This document shows positions 8,960-17,979 of a stretch of 64,000 nt of DNA, piece after piece. Location of the stretch: contig NZ_CP067041.1 in NCBI RefSeq assembly GCF_016599855.1, forward strand, positions 5,394,001 to 5,458,000, read 5' to 3'. The position numbers were made by a program, and so were the translations under genes. The notes below the pieces were generated by a model. The model saw only the letters and a program-made list of their open reading frames with translations. It was not told the origin of the DNA and did no database searches. Source of the stretch: Bradyrhizobium diazoefficiens. Lineage in GTDB: Bacteria; Pseudomonadota; Alphaproteobacteria; Rhizobiales; Xanthobacteraceae. Numbering within the stretch: position 1 is the stretch's first letter; the number at the start of each line of letters is the position of its first letter.

Positions 8960-11311
8960 TCACTCCGCCGCAAGCGGCTTTGTCGCCTCCGCCTTCAGCT
9001 CCGCTCGAGTCTTGGGCTTAGCCTTAATTCGCAACTCCTCGAGATCCTGCCGATCACGTTCGCTGTTGCGGAAAATCTGGTCCTTGCCGGGCAGGTATTG
9101 CGGCGGGCAGAACGCGTCACTTGCCCCGTACCAGGCAGCGGCTCTCATGGTGAAGAAGGGATCGACCAGATGCGGACGCCCGAGCGCGACGAGATCCGCC
9201 CGGCCGGCGGCCAAAATGGTGTTGGCTTGGTCTGCCGTCGTGATATTGCCGACGCACATGGTGGCCACGCGCGCCTCGTTGCGTACCTGGTCCGAGAACG
9301 GCGTCTGGAACATGCGCCCATAGACCGGCTGCGCGTCGCGCACAGTCTGCCCAGTAGAGACGTCGACGAGGTCAACGCCGGCCTCGGCGAACGCACGCGC
9401 AATGGCCACCGCGTCATCGCCGGTGATGCCGCCGTCGGCCCAGTCCGTCGCGGAAATACGCACCGACATCGGCTTGTGCTTCGGCCACACCGCCCGCAGC
9501 GCCTCAAAAATCTCTAGCGGGAAGCGCAGCCGATTTTCGAGCGAACCGCCATACTCGTCGGTGCGCGTATTAGTCAGCGGCGAGATGAAGCTCGCGAGCA
9601 GATAGCCATGGGCGCAGTGCAGCTCGAGCATATCGAAACCGCAACGCTCGCCGCGCTCGGCCGCCGCGACGAAACAATTCCTCACGGCGCTCATGCCGGC
9701 GCGGTCGAGCTCGCGCGGCACCTGGCTGTCGGGGAAATAGGGCAGCGGCGAAGCCGAGAACACCTCCCAGCCGCCCTCCTCCAGGGGACGATCCATGCCG
9801 TCCCACATCAATTTGGTCGCCCCCTTGCGGCCAGCGTGCCCGAGTTGCAGGCAGATTTTCGCAGCGGAGTTGCCATGGACGAAATCCACGATGCGCCGCC
9901 ATGACGCTTCCTGCTCATCGTTCCACAGCCCGGCGCAGCCGGGCGTGATACGGGCATCGCGACTGACGCAGGTCATCTCGGTAAAGATGAGGCCGGCGCC
10001 ACCGATCGCGCGCGAGCCGTAATGCACGAGGTGAAAGTCGGTCGGGACGCCCTCTTTCGCCGAATACATACACATCGGCGACACCACGGCGCGGTTGGCG
10101 ACCTCCATCTCGCGCAGGCGGAATGGCTGGAACAGCGGCACCATCGGCTTTTCGGTGCTCACGTCGAAGCCGTTGCTGCGCACTTGCCGGGCGAATGACT
10201 TCTCGACTTCCGCGACGAAATCGGGCGCGCGGAGCTTCAGATTATCATAGGTGATCGCCTTCGAGCGCGTCATCACGCCGAAAGCGAACTGCACGGGATC
10301 GAAATCCCAGAAGCGATCGACATGCTCGAACCAGACCAGCGAGACGTCAGCGGCGTGCTGGGTCTTCTCGACCTCCTCGCGGCGACCGTGCTCGTAAACA
10401 TCCAGCGCGGCATTGATGCTCGGTGCCTTCTGCATCGCCTCGGCCAGCGCGATCGCATCTTCCATCGCGAGCTTGGTGCCAGAGCCGATCGAGAAATGCG
10501 CGCTCGCCTTGGCGTCGCCGAGCAGGACCATGTTGCCCTTGACCCAGCGCCTGCTGCGGATCATCGGGAAATTGCGCCACATCGAACGGTTGGTGAGCAG
10601 CTTGTGCCCATCGAGGAACCAGCCGAAGATCTCGGCCATCCGGGCGGCGGACTGGGCCTCGTTGAGCCCCGTCAGGCCCGCGCGCTCGAACGTCTCCGGA
10701 TCAGTCTCGAAGATCCAGGTCGAGTGACCGGCCTCGTACTGATAGGCATGAGCGATGAACGGCCCCCACTCCGTCTCTTGAAAGATGAAGGTGAAGGCAT
10801 CGAGCGGCCTGGTCGAGCCCATCCAAGCAAATTTGTTGGTGCGAAGGTCGACTTCCGGTTCGAAGTGCTCGGAATATTTCTCGCGGAAACGGCTGTTGAC
10901 GCCATCGGCAAGCAGGATCAGGTCAGCCTCGGCAAAGCGCGACTCATCGTCGATATCCACTTCGAAATGCAGGCTGACGCCGAGCTCCCGCGCCCGCTCC
11001 TGCAGGATCAGGAGCAGTTTTTGCCGCGAGCAGCCGCAAAAGCCGTTGCCGCCGACCCGGTGCACCGTGCCGCGAAAGTGCACGGCGATGTCATCCCAAT
11101 AGGCGAACTCCTGGGTGATGCGGCGGTAGCTCGGAAGATCGTGCTTTTCAAAATTGTCGAGCGTGGCATCCGAGAACACCACGCCAAAGCCGAACGTGTC
11201 GTCAGCGCGATTTCGCTCATACACGCTGATGTCGGCCCTCGGGCGCTGCTTCTTCAGCAGGATCGCTGCGTAGAGACCCGCGGGTCCACCACCGATGATT
11301 GCGACTTTCAT
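8960..11311 (-). CDS. abmA: 2-aminobenzoyl-CoA monooxygenase/reductase-like fusion (FMO + Old Yellow Enzyme)
   Basis: A 783-residue fusion. Residues 1 to about 390 form an FAD monooxygenase ([11 protein letters not shown] at the N-terminus, [20 protein letters not shown] as the second FAD motif). From about 395 to 760 it is an Old Yellow Enzyme-type reductase ([13 protein letters not shown], then [25 protein letters not shown]). This architecture is known from Azoarcus 2-aminobenzoyl-CoA monooxygenase/reductase, which hydroxylates and then reduces the CoA-bound ring; a closely related family is annotated as salicylyl-CoA 5-hydroxylase. With the CoA ligase and RidA nearby, the aminobenzoyl-CoA role is favoured. 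GAGG precedes the ATG and an operator-like palindrome lies 35 bp upstream. Confidence 0.88.
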   Translation of the reverse strand: MKVAIIGGGPAGLYAAILLKKQRPRADISVYERNRADDTFGFGVVFSDATLDNFEKHDLPSYRRITQEFAYWDDIAVHFRGTVHRVGGNGFCGCSRQKLLLILQERARELGVSLHFEVDIDDESRFAEADLILLADGVNSRFREKYSEHFEPEVDLRTNKFAWMGSTRPLDAFTFIFQETEWGPFIAHAYQYEAGHSTWIFETDPETFERAGLTGLNEAQSAARMAEIFGWFLDGHKLLTNRSMWRNFPMIRSRRWVKGNMVLLGDAKASAHFSIGSGTKLAMEDAIALAEAMQKAPSINAALDVYEHGRREEVEKTQHAADVSLVWFEHVDRFWDFDPVQFAFGVMTRSKAITYDNLKLRAPDFVAEVEKSFARQVRSNGFDVSTEKPMVPLFQPFRLREMEVANRAVVSPMCMYSAKEGVPTDFHLVHYGSRAIGGAGLIFTEMTCVSRDARITPGCAGLWNDEQEASWRRIVDFVHGNSAAKICLQLGHAGRKGATKLMWDGMDRPLEEGGWEVFSASPLPYFPDSQVPRELDRAGMSAVRNCFVAAAERGERCGFDMLELHCAHGYLLASFISPLTNTRTDEYGGSLENRLRFPLEIFEALRAVWPKHKPMSVRISATDWADGGITGDDAVAIARAFAEAGVDLVDVSTGQTVRDAQPVYGRMFQTPFSDQVRNEARVATMCVGNITTADQANTILAAGRADLVALGRPHLVDPFFTMRAAAWYGASDAFCPPQYLPGKDQIFRNSERDRQDLEELRIKAKPKTRAELKAEATKPLAAE

Positions 11312-11345
11312 GGGAGCCTCGCCAATCTTCCCGGCAACGAAACTG

Positions 11346-11359
11346 TTTTAAGCCTAAAA
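11346..11359. promoter_or_regulatory. putative MarR operator, site 4 (upstream of the monooxygenase/reductase)
   Basis: TTTTAAGCCTAAAA followed by TAATTTG lies 35 bp upstream of the fusion-gene start. It is the reverse complement of site 1 (5119-5132), so these two are the same palindrome in opposite orientation. It is the clearest site of the set and marks a probable internal promoter. Confidence 0.65.
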
Positions 11360-11408
11360 TAATTTGTTGCAAGTCCCCATTTCAGGCCTTCCCGCAGGAA
11401 GGGGCCGC

Positions 11409-12245
11409 TCAGTCGCCCCTGAAGACCGGCTTGACCTTGTTGGCGAATGCCTCGAAAGCGCGCTCGAAGTCGGCCGTCGTCATGCACAGCGCTTGGGCAA
11501 CGGCCTCCGCTTCGATCGCTTCCTCCACCGACATCGCCCATTCCATCGCCAGCATGCGCTTGGTCATGGTGTTGCCGAAGGTCGGCCCTTCCGCGATCTG
11601 CTTGGCCAGCAGCTGCGCCTGGGCCAGCACCTGCTCCGGCGTGACGATGCGGCTGAAGAAGCCCCAGCGCTCGCCCTCCTCCGCGGTCATGAACCGGCCG
11701 GTGTAAAGAAGCTCGGAGGCGCGGGACTGACCGATGATCCTCGGTAGTATCGCGCAGGCGCCCATATCGCAGCCGGCAAGACCGACCTTGTTGAACAGGA
11801 ACGCCACCTTGGCCCCGCTCGCGGCGAGCCGCATGTCGGACGCCATGGCGATGATCGCGCCGGCACCGGCACAGATCCCCTCGACCGCGGCCACGATCGG
11901 CTGCGGGCAGGCCCGCATCGCCTTAACGAGGTCACCGGTCATGCGCGTGAATGCCGTTAGTCCCTTGGTGTCCATCTTCACGAGCGGGCCGATGATCTCG
12001 AACACGTCGCCGCCCGACGAGAAATTGCCGCCGGCACCGGTGACGACGATCGACTTGACCGCGTCGTCGAAGGCGCAAGCGCGGAAGAAATCCGTCAGTT
12101 CGCGGTAGCTCTCGAAGGTCAGCGGGTTCTTCCGCTCGGGACGGTTGAGCGTCACGGTGGCAACGCCATCGACCACGGCCAGCAGGAAGTGTTGCGGGGA
12201 ATAGTCCGCGAGCGGGAGGGTGACGGGATTGGCTGGTCTGCTCAT
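11409..12245 (-). CDS. enoyl-CoA hydratase/isomerase family protein
   Basis: A 278-residue crotonase. The oxyanion-hole segments are [12 protein letters not shown] near residue 76 and [21 protein letters not shown] near 120. Crotonases hydrate, isomerise or hydrolyse acyl-CoA thioesters. Here it would act on alicyclic or ring-opened CoA intermediates made by the monooxygenase/reductase. An AAGGAG site precedes the ATG. It lies in the same direction as the SDR upstream (43 bp gap) and the fusion gene downstream, so SDR-hydratase-monooxygenase/reductase could form one transcript with an additional internal promoter at site 4. Confidence 0.88.
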   Translation of the reverse strand: MSRPANPVTLPLADYSPQHFLLAVVDGVATVTLNRPERKNPLTFESYRELTDFFRACAFDDAVKSIVVTGAGGNFSSGGDVFEIIGPLVKMDTKGLTAFTRMTGDLVKAMRACPQPIVAAVEGICAGAGAIIAMASDMRLAASGAKVAFLFNKVGLAGCDMGACAILPRIIGQSRASELLYTGRFMTAEEGERWGFFSRIVTPEQVLAQAQLLAKQIAEGPTFGNTMTKRMLAMEWAMSVEEAIEAEAVAQALCMTTADFERAFEAFANKVKPVFRGD

Positions 12246-12288
12246 GCGATCTCCTTAGCTTCCTTGTTCCGCGCTGGCGCCACGCACG

Positions 12289-13050
12289 CTAGATTTCGCC
12301 GCCGGCGACCGCAATCGCCTGCCCCGTGACCGCACTGGCGTTCTCGCTGCACAACCAAAGCACGGCATTCGCCACTTCCTGCGGCGTGATCAGGCGCCCC
12401 TGCGGATTGTGCTTCGCAAGCTCGGCGATCGCCTGCTCGCGGGTTCGCCCGGTCTTCTTCATGATGTTCTCGATGCTCCCGGCCACGAGATCGGTATTGG
12501 TGAAGCCCGGGCACACCGCGTTCACAGTTACGTTGCTGCCGGCCATCTCCAGTGCAAGCGAACGCACGAGACCGAGCACCGCGTGCTTCGCCGCCGTGTA
12601 CGCGCTCACGTAAGCATAACCTTTGAGTCCGGCCGTCGATGCGATCGCAACGACGCGCCCATAGGGGCGGTCCTTCATCCCCGGCAGCACCGCGCTGATG
12701 GCATGGACGACGCCCATGAAATTGACGTCCATCATGCGTGCAAAAAGCGCGCTATCCGATTTTGCGAACGGCGCGGATTCGGCGCTGCCGGCATTGGCGA
12801 TCAGGATGTCGATGGGCTTTCGCGCATGCGCCTCAGTGATGGCTGCCTTCAGCGCATTCTCGTCCGAGACGTCGGCAACTGCTGCATAGTGCGCGGCGCC
12901 TGCGCTCACCGCCTCTTCGAGAGTAGCCGCGTTCCGGCCAAGCACAGTCAGGGTGGCGCCAGCGTCGACAAGGGACGCAGCGATGGCGCGGCCGATGCCG
13001 CGACCGCCACCGGTCACCAGCGCGTGCGGCGAATGCGGCAATCCGGACAT
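12289..13050 (-). CDS. short-chain dehydrogenase/reductase (3-hydroxyacyl-CoA dehydrogenase-type)
   Basis: A 253-residue classical SDR. The cofactor motif VTGGGRGIGRAIA is near residue 12, the NAG motif in ILIANAGSAES near 87, and the active-site serine with the YxxxK pair in SAYTAAKHAV near 155. The C-terminus ends VTGQAIAVAGGEI, typical of FabG-like enzymes. It probably oxidises a hydroxyacyl-CoA intermediate of the aromatic pathway, as in the known 2-aminobenzoate cluster, where a 3-hydroxyacyl-CoA dehydrogenase accompanies a hydratase. An operator-like site (13094) lies 43 bp upstream, making this the first gene of the minus-strand unit. Confidence 0.87.
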   Translation of the reverse strand: MSGLPHSPHALVTGGGRGIGRAIAASLVDAGATLTVLGRNAATLEEAVSAGAAHYAAVADVSDENALKAAITEAHARKPIDILIANAGSAESAPFAKSDSALFARMMDVNFMGVVHAISAVLPGMKDRPYGRVVAIASTAGLKGYAYVSAYTAAKHAVLGLVRSLALEMAGSNVTVNAVCPGFTNTDLVAGSIENIMKKTGRTREQAIAELAKHNPQGRLITPQEVANAVLWLCSENASAVTGQAIAVAGGEI

Positions 13051-13093
13051 GCGCTTGCTCCCTCAAGATCTGTTGATCGTTTCTCCGATATAT

Positions 13094-13107
13094 TTTAACC
13101 TTCAAAT
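13094..13107. promoter_or_regulatory. putative MarR operator, site 5 (upstream of the SDR)
   Basis: TTTTAACCTTCAAA followed by TTTTTG, 43 bp upstream of the SDR start codon on the minus strand. It shares the divergent region with site 6 (13172), giving one site for each diverging unit. Confidence 0.55.
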
Positions 13108-13171
13108 TTTTGCAACGACGACCCCCGATCGACCCGCGAACGTCATCGCGGAAGCGACGGCCTGAAAATTG

Positions 13172-13185
13172 CTTTAAGTATAAAA
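13172..13185. promoter_or_regulatory. putative MarR operator, site 6 (upstream of the hydrolase operon)
   Basis: CTTTAAGTATAAAA followed by TTATC lies 61 bp upstream of the GTG start of the alpha/beta hydrolase. It is the most diverged site at the centre of the palindrome but keeps both outer half-sites. Confidence 0.5.
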
Positions 13186-13246
13186 TTATCTCTTCCCATC
13201 CCCTGCAGGCCTGTTAGCATCACCTGACCAAGCAAAAGGATGTCGC

Positions 13247-14065
13247 GTGTCGCAGCCTGCGCCAATGATAACAAGGGACGGACGCTTCGCCTATGAAGCC
13301 GCAGGCGATCCGGGCGCAACACCCCTGATTTTCCTGCATGGGATCGGCGGCGCGGCGCGGGCCTGGCGGCAGCAGCTTGCCACATTCGGCAATCGTTTCC
13401 GCGCGATCGCGTGGGACATGCCGGGTTATGGCGGTTCGGCGCCGCTCTCCAGCGTCAGCATCGCTGCCATGGCCGATGCGCTTCAGCAGTTCATCGGGCA
13501 GATTGGTGCGAAAAGCCCCATTCTGGTCGGCCATTCGATCGGCGGCATGATCGTCCAGAAATGGCTGGCGCAATCGCCGAAATTCGCGCGCGCTGTCGTC
13601 CTCGCGCAGACCAGCCCGGCCTTCGGCAAGGCCGACGGCGACTGGCAGAAATCATTCATCGCGGCGCGGCTGGGCCCACTTGATCGCGGTGACACGATGA
13701 AGTCGCTGGCGCCTTCCCTGGTGAAGGAGCTGGTCGGCGACGATCCTGATCCCAAGGGAATGGAGCTTGCGCGTGAGTGCATGGCAAGCGTGCCCGAGGC
13801 AAGCTATCGCGCCATGATGCTGGCGTTGATTGGCTTTGATCAGCGCAGCACGCTCAAGGACATTTCAGTGCCGACGCTGCTGCTGTCCGGTTCCAAGGAC
13901 AATAACGCCCCGGCGCCAATGATGGCGAAGATGGCAACCTACATTCCTGCGGCTGAATATGTCGAACTCCCCGGCGTCGGCCATCTCGCCAACCTTGAAC
14001 GTCCCGATGCCTTCGACAAAGCTCTCGGCAGCTTCGTCGACTCCGTCGCCGCAAAACACGGGTGA
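13247..14065 (+). CDS. alpha/beta fold hydrolase
   Basis: A 272-residue alpha/beta hydrolase. It has the oxyanion segment FLHGIGGAARAWRQQL, the nucleophile elbow GHSIGG (serine near residue 96), and a C-terminal histidine in ELPGVGHLANLERPDAF. It may hydrolyse a ring-opening product or a CoA thioester in this pathway; the sequence alone does not say which. The GTG start is preferred because AAAAGGA lies 6 bases upstream; a nearby ATG at 13240 is in another frame. It leads a five-gene plus-strand operon (13247-18972) preceded by operator-like site 6. Confidence 0.87.
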   Translation: MSQPAPMITRDGRFAYEAAGDPGATPLIFLHGIGGAARAWRQQLATFGNRFRAIAWDMPGYGGSAPLSSVSIAAMADALQQFIGQIGAKSPILVGHSIGGMIVQKWLAQSPKFARAVVLAQTSPAFGKADGDWQKSFIAARLGPLDRGDTMKSLAPSLVKELVGDDPDPKGMELARECMASVPEASYRAMMLALIGFDQRSTLKDISVPTLLLSGSKDNNAPAPMMAKMATYIPAAEYVELPGVGHLANLERPDAFDKALGSFVDSVAAKHG

Positions 14066-14072
14066 CTGCGCG

Positions 14073-15362
14073 ATGACCATGCAAGTCAGCACGACTGTCG
14101 ACGCCACTGACAAGGTCCCGCTGGACCCGCCAATCTTCGATCCCGTGGCATTCCGCCTGAACGATGAGCAGGCTCGAATCATTGCGCGTGCGCGGGAGAT
14201 CGGTCAGAGCGTGTTCGCAGGTCGCGCCGCGACCTACGATCGCGAGGCGGTCTTCCCGACCGAGAATTATCGTGACCTGCATCGCGTCGGCCTGCTCGGC
14301 ATCGCTGTGCCGAAGAAGCACGGCGGGCTGGGCGCCAGCTACCAGACCTACGCCCTGGCCGCCGCAGAAATCGGCCGCTATTGCGGCGCGACCGCGCTGA
14401 CCTGGAACATGCATGTCTGCTCGACGCTATGGTCCGGGCCCCTGGCTGATGATCTCGATATGGACGAGGAGACCCGCGCGGAACACGAAAAGCGGCGGGC
14501 CGTCCACTACAAGCGCATCGTCGAGGACGGCGCGATCTATTCGCAGCCCTTCTCCGAGGGCGGCGCGGCGGCCGCGGGCGGCATTGCATTCGGCACGGAA
14601 GCAAAGCCCGTCGAAGCCGGCTGGATCGTCAATGGCAAGAAAATCTTTGCGTCGCTGTCTGGTCACGCGGACTACTACGGCGTGCTGTGCACCGAGATCG
14701 AAGAGGGCGGGAAGGCGTCGCGCCGCAATACGCTTTACCTCGCGATTCCCGCGAACTCGCAAGGCGTTTCCGTGGTCGGCGACTGGGATCCGCTCGGCAT
14801 GCGCGGCACGGTCTCGCGGACCCTGCTATTCAAGGATGTGTTCGTCCCGGACGAATCTGCGCTGATGCCGCGCGGCGTCTATTTCCAGGCCGCAATGCGC
14901 TGGCCCCACATGTTCCTGACGCTGTCGCCGACCTATATGGGCCTCGCGCAAGCCGCTTACGATTTCACGGTGCGCTATCTGCGAGGCGAAGTCCCCGGTA
15001 CGCCGCCGGTCAAGCGCCGGATGTATCCGACCAAGCAGATCGCGGTCGCGCAGATGCAGATCAAGCTTGAGCAGATCAAGGCAGTCTGGTTCCAGACCGT
15101 CACCGAGGCACGCGCCAATCCGAGCAAGGAGCAGGTGCTGCGCGCCTACGCCGCACAATACTCTGTCATGGAAGGCGCCAATGAACTCGCGGCGCTCGCG
15201 ATCCGCACCTGCGGCGGTCAGGCGATGCTTCGGTCGCTGCCGCTGGAGCGTATCTATCGCGACAGCCGCTGCGGCTCGCTGATGCTGCCCTGGACGGCCG
15301 AGCTCTGCCTCGACCGGATCGGGCGCGAGGCGCTGTACGAGGTCGGCGAAACGGACGATTGA
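14073..15362 (+). CDS. acyl-CoA dehydrogenase family protein
   Basis: A 429-residue flavoprotein with the acyl-CoA dehydrogenase order of domains: an N-terminal helical domain, a middle beta domain (IYSQPFSEGG, then GWIVNGKKIFASLSGHADYY) and a C-terminal four-helix domain (GLAQAAYDFTVRYL, then ANELAALAIRTCGG). It probably oxidises a CoA intermediate with FAD. The reading frame is open further upstream inside the hydrolase gene, but ATG 14073 lies just after the hydrolase stop and is preferred. Its TGA stop overlaps the TTG start of the next gene (TTGA), implying translational coupling. Confidence 0.87.
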   Translation: MTMQVSTTVDATDKVPLDPPIFDPVAFRLNDEQARIIARAREIGQSVFAGRAATYDREAVFPTENYRDLHRVGLLGIAVPKKHGGLGASYQTYALAAAEIGRYCGATALTWNMHVCSTLWSGPLADDLDMDEETRAEHEKRRAVHYKRIVEDGAIYSQPFSEGGAAAAGGIAFGTEAKPVEAGWIVNGKKIFASLSGHADYYGVLCTEIEEGGKASRRNTLYLAIPANSQGVSVVGDWDPLGMRGTVSRTLLFKDVFVPDESALMPRGVYFQAAMRWPHMFLTLSPTYMGLAQAAYDFTVRYLRGEVPGTPPVKRRMYPTKQIAVAQMQIKLEQIKAVWFQTVTEARANPSKEQVLRAYAAQYSVMEGANELAALAIRTCGGQAMLRSLPLERIYRDSRCGSLMLPWTAELCLDRIGREALYEVGETDD

Positions 15363-16891
15363 CGGTGGATCTCTGCAGTCTGATCGATCGCAACGCGGCG
15401 TTCGCGCCGGACAAGACGGCCATTGCCTTCGAAGGCGAACGCCTGAGCTACGCGGCGTTCGCCGACCGCATCGAACGGACCGCAACAGCCTTGAAGCAGG
15501 AGTTCGGCGTCAGCCGCGGTGACCGCGTCGCAATCCTGAGCCTGAACCGGCCAGACTATCTGGTCCTGCTCTATGCGTGTGCGCGGCTCGGCGCGATGCT
15601 GGTGCCGTTGAACTGGCGGCTCGCGGTCGCCGAGCAGCTATACATTCTCACCAATGCCGGCGCCAAGGTGTTGGTGCTTGAGCAGGCATTTGAGGGAGTT
15701 TTGTCCGAGCTTGCGCCGGGAACATCTGTTGCCGGGTTCGATTTTGCGCCACCGCGCGGCACGACTTTCGAAAGCGTGCTGGCGCGCAACGGGAGCAGCG
15801 GACGCAACCCGCACACCGATCTGTCCTGCCCGCTGCTCATCGTCTACACGTCAGGGACCACTGGCCGGCCGAAAGGTGCGGTGCTACGCCAGGAGGCGCT
15901 GTTCTGGAACGGCGTCATGAGCCAGCACATGCACAACATGACTTCTGACGATCATGTGCTGACGGTGTTGCCGTTCTTCCATGTCGGCGGGCTCAACATC
16001 CAGACGACCGCGGCGCTCCAGCTTGGTGCGACCGTCACGATCCATGCCCGTTTCACGCCGGACACGGCGCTCGCAGCCATTGAACGGGACCGACCGACCC
16101 TGACAGTCATGGTGCCGACGATCCTCCAAGCCGTCACCGAGCACCCCGCCTGGGCGACAACCGATCTGTCGTCGCTGAAAGCGGTCGCCACCGGGGCGAC
16201 CATCGTGCCGCCGCACCTGATCGATCGCTTTGTCGCGCGCGGCGTGCCGGTGCTCCAGGTTTACGGCTCGACGGAAACCTGCCCCATCGCAATCTACACC
16301 CGTCTCGGCGGCGATCTCTCGCGCACGGGATCAACCGGACTCGCCGGCCTGTGCTGCGATGCGATGGTGATCGACCAGGCCGGCAACAAGGTGCCGGCTG
16401 GCACGCCGGGCGAGATCGCGGTGCGCGGCCCCAACGTGTTCTTCGAATATTGGGGCAATGCGGATGCCACATGCGATGCGCTGCAGGACGGCTGGTATCG
16501 CACTGGCGATATCGGCCTGTGCGAGCCGGACGGCTACTTCTGGGTCCGCGACCGCAAGAAGAACATGATCATTTCCGGGGGCGAGAACGTCTATCCGGCC
16601 GAGGTCGAGCGAGTCCTGCTCGAACATCCAGACGTCAGAGAATGCGCCGTGATCGGCCGGCCAGACCCGCGCTGGGACGAAGTCCCCGTCGCCTATGTCA
16701 TCCGGCGATCCGGCTGCCGGCTCGAAGCGGAGGAGCTGAGAGCACACGTTCAGGCGCAGCTCGCCCGCTACAAGGTTCCGCGTGACATCGTTTTCGTCGC
16801 CGACCTGCCGCGCACGGCGCTTGGCAAGGTCCAGCATTTCCTGCTGAAGCAGCTTGATACGCAGTCGCGCGCGCAAGGAGAAGCATCTTGA
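15359..16891 (+). CDS. class I acyl/aryl-CoA ligase (AMP-forming)
   Basis: A 510-residue adenylate-forming ligase. The phosphate loop YTSGTTGRPKGA is near residue 163, YGSTETCPI near 302, the hinge DRKKNMIISGGENVYPAEVE near 398 and the catalytic lysine motif RTALGKVQH near 481. It differs clearly from the ligase at 3381, so the cluster has two CoA-activating enzymes. The substrate may be an aliphatic or alicyclic acid. It begins with TTG in a TTGA overlap with the preceding stop (GTG 15365 is an alternative), and its own stop overlaps the next TTG start in the same way. Confidence 0.87.
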   Translation: MTVDLCSLIDRNAAFAPDKTAIAFEGERLSYAAFADRIERTATALKQEFGVSRGDRVAILSLNRPDYLVLLYACARLGAMLVPLNWRLAVAEQLYILTNAGAKVLVLEQAFEGVLSELAPGTSVAGFDFAPPRGTTFESVLARNGSSGRNPHTDLSCPLLIVYTSGTTGRPKGAVLRQEALFWNGVMSQHMHNMTSDDHVLTVLPFFHVGGLNIQTTAALQLGATVTIHARFTPDTALAAIERDRPTLTVMVPTILQAVTEHPAWATTDLSSLKAVATGATIVPPHLIDRFVARGVPVLQVYGSTETCPIAIYTRLGGDLSRTGSTGLAGLCCDAMVIDQAGNKVPAGTPGEIAVRGPNVFFEYWGNADATCDALQDGWYRTGDIGLCEPDGYFWVRDRKKNMIISGGENVYPAEVERVLLEHPDVRECAVIGRPDPRWDEVPVAYVIRRSGCRLEAEELRAHVQAQLARYKVPRDIVFVADLPRTALGKVQHFLLKQLDTQSRAQGEAS

Positions 16892-17976
16892 AGATTGCGG
16901 TTCTGGGTGGGGGGAACGGCTCGTTCGCGGCCGCGGGCGATTTTGTGCTGTCGGGGCATGAGGTCCGGCTGTGGCGCCGCGATACCGAACAGGTCGAAGC
17001 ACATCGTGCAGCCGGCTCGCGCATCCTGGTGAAGGACCACAATGGCCAGCACGACGTGAACCTGGCGCTGGTGACTACCGACATCGCCGAAGCCGTTAGC
17101 GGTGTCGAGCTGATCTTGTGCCCCGCTCCCGCTTTCGCGCAACAAGACATCGCCCGGCGCCTCGCGCCACATCTGCGGGACGGCCAGGTCGTGTTTCTGC
17201 CGCCTGCGACGTTCGGCTCGATGATCTTCGCGCAGGCCGCGCGGGATGCCGGCAACCGCGCCAAGGCTAGCTTTGCCGAGACCGGGACGCTGCCTTGGCT
17301 CACTCGCAAGCACGGGCCGTTCGAGGTTGCGATCACGATCCGCGCCAAGCGGCTGCCGGTCGGCGTGTTCCCGCTCGATCAGGCACTACATGCGCTCGAG
17401 GTGATTGGACGCGCCTTCCCTGGCGTCATCGAGCCCTGCGGTGATGCGCTATCTGGCGCGCTGATGAATGCAGGCTGCATCATCCATCCACCGCTGATCG
17501 TGATGAACGCGGGCCCGATCGAGCATTTCGAGCGGTGGGACATCCACAAGGAGGGCACGCAAGCCGCAATCCGGCGCGTGACCGACGCCCTCGACGCCGA
17601 GCGGATCGCCGTGCGCGAGGCGCTTGGGTATGGCGCACCGCATTTTCCGCTTGCTCACCATTACGCCAAGGAAGGCGAGTCCTGGATGTATGGCCGTGGC
17701 TCACATGATCGCCTGACGGATTCCGGAGACTGGCGCGAGCGGATCGTGCTGACCGAGCACCGCTACATGCGCGAAGATCTGCGGCTCGGGCTATCGCTGC
17801 TGGTGTCCGCCGCTGGGCTGGCGGGCGTCGCCACGCCGCTCGCCAAGGCGTTCTTGGCCATCGGCGGTGCAATCTGCGGCGAGGAATTTACACAAGGCGG
17901 CCGAACGTTGGAGACGCTGGGGCTCGGCAAGCTTCACAAGCCCGAATTGCAGATGCTGCTTCGCAAAGGATTCTGA
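16888..17976 (+). CDS. opine (octopine/nopaline) dehydrogenase family oxidoreductase
   Basis: A 362-residue protein. It has an N-terminal Rossmann motif VLGGGNGSFAAAGDF and a C-terminal helical domain containing NAGCIIHPPLIVMNAG and FPLAHHYAKEGESWMYGRGSHDRL, as in octopine/nopaline dehydrogenases. The family forms or oxidises secondary amines linking an amino acid and an oxo acid. It is unexpected in a CoA catabolic operon; it could process an amino-containing intermediate, but that is inference. The TTG start follows an AAGGAG site and overlaps the ligase stop (TTGA). The next gene begins 3 bp after its stop. Confidence 0.85.
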   Translation: MKIAVLGGGNGSFAAAGDFVLSGHEVRLWRRDTEQVEAHRAAGSRILVKDHNGQHDVNLALVTTDIAEAVSGVELILCPAPAFAQQDIARRLAPHLRDGQVVFLPPATFGSMIFAQAARDAGNRAKASFAETGTLPWLTRKHGPFEVAITIRAKRLPVGVFPLDQALHALEVIGRAFPGVIEPCGDALSGALMNAGCIIHPPLIVMNAGPIEHFERWDIHKEGTQAAIRRVTDALDAERIAVREALGYGAPHFPLAHHYAKEGESWMYGRGSHDRLTDSGDWRERIVLTEHRYMREDLRLGLSLLVSAAGLAGVATPLAKAFLAIGGAICGEEFTQGGRTLETLGLGKLHKPELQMLLRKGF

Positions 17977-17979
17977 CCG

